Part shown: piece after piece, positions 63,909-64,000 of the stretch
Position numbering within the stretch: position 1 is the stretch's first letter
How the letters are laid out: every line of letters starts with the position of its first letter
Origin: UBA1952 sp965246765
Lineage (GTDB): Bacteria; Bacteroidota; Bacteroidia; Chitinophagales; Chitinophagaceae
Direction: 5' to 3'
Assembly: GCA_965246765.1 (NCBI GenBank)
Contig: CBDFFJ010000005.1
Location: 1 to 64,000 of the forward strand
DNA length: 64,000 bases
Notes under the pieces: generated by a model
Seen by the model: only the letters and a program-made list of their open reading frames with translations
Databases searched by the model: none
Told to the model about the DNA's origin: nothing
Position numbers and translations under genes: made by a program

Positions 63909-64000
63909 ATGAAAAAGGGTTTTTATGCTGCCGGGCATCGGCGAAGAAAGGCTAAAGCAAAGGCTTCAGCAAAAGTCCGCCAGGCAGTCTGGGATCATAT
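63909..64000 (+). CDS. Possible start of a small basic protein (cut by window edge)
   Basis: ATG 63909 opens a frame that reads MKKGFYAAGHRRRKAKAKAS and runs beyond the window. It is strongly basic, like the N-terminus of a small nucleic-acid-binding protein. Evidence is weak: only 30 codons are seen and no promoter box was confirmed. Confidence 0.25.
   Translation, partial: MKKGFYAAGHRRRKAKAKASAKVRQAVWDH

Overview
The window is chromosomal DNA of a Bacteroidota member, most likely of the Chitinophagaceae type. This rests on gene content: type IX secretion parts (a PorP/SprF protein and a PorE-like OmpA protein), T9SS cargo with type A and gliding-type C-terminal domains, families typical of the phylum (DUF6452/DUF6048, DUF4836, DUF3127, DUF6580, an S46 peptidase), the futalosine-pathway gene mqnA, and promoter boxes of the Bacteroidota form TAnnTTTG. 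G+C is moderately high except in a few A/T-rich patches. No rRNA, phage, plasmid, IS transposase or CRISPR array is visible; most of the window is a housekeeping backbone.

Layout. 1-5.7 kb: the 5' part of dnaB (minus strand), then a worn stretch with an A/T-rich frameshifted gene, a DinB-family gene, a large composite hairpin, a frameshifted WYL regulator and a frameshifted acyltransferase, then a DUF2750 gene. 5.8-9.7 kb: pheT, a coiled-coil protein and the DUF6452/DUF6048 pair in one overlapping operon. 9.7-14.1 kb (minus): DUF937-like, BON-LysM, DUF58 and a secreted haem/copper monooxygenase-like protein. 14.1-14.7 kb: a 42-bp tandem repeat. 14.7-24.4 kb: valS, a GldM-C-like protein, arginase, an MFS carrier, YggS, panB, an HMG-CoA-lyase-like enzyme, mqnA, rnhA and a BECR-like nuclease domain. 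24.5-31.5 kb: sucA and small stress, secreted and redox proteins. 31.6-38.1 kb: a gliding-type secreted propeller, an S46 dipeptidyl-peptidase, an SGNH hydrolase and small membrane proteins. 38.1-38.8 kb: a repeat island. 38.8-44.2 kb: GT2, a thioesterase, OxyR, a spermidine-synthase-like protein, an M48 lipoprotein, plsY and prmA. 44.3-47.7 kb: the PorE/PorP locus. 47.9-56.2 kb: an S4 protein, lipoproteins, a DUF3127 protein with an SSB-like tail, tRNA-His and two DUF3857/transglutaminase proteins. 56.4-64 kb: alaS, a nonsense-interrupted DUF4281 gene, a membrane protein, FKBP, a four-helix-bundle protein and a two-gene set of a cytoplasmic trypsin-like protease with a YbjN/CesT-like partner.

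The most unusual signal is not a gene. Several genes carry short degenerate tandem arrays of 7-bp (sometimes 8-bp) units between promoter and start codon, in the same orientation relative to the gene: alaS, oxyR and GT2 share ATTCCGN; the DUF937 and LysM genes share TAACTCC-like units; panB has an 8-bp unit; the four-helix-bundle gene has a CGCTCAC-like unit. Arrays of the same kind also lie in frame inside valS, alaS and the S46 peptidase gene, and a palindromic element lies inside sucA. Two further loci carry 42-bp tandem repeats, one built on a phased palindrome. Together these suggest active generation of short-period repeats that are tolerated or used in 5' leaders and protein loops. Three frameshifts and one nonsense codon may be real decay or sequence errors and should be checked against reads.
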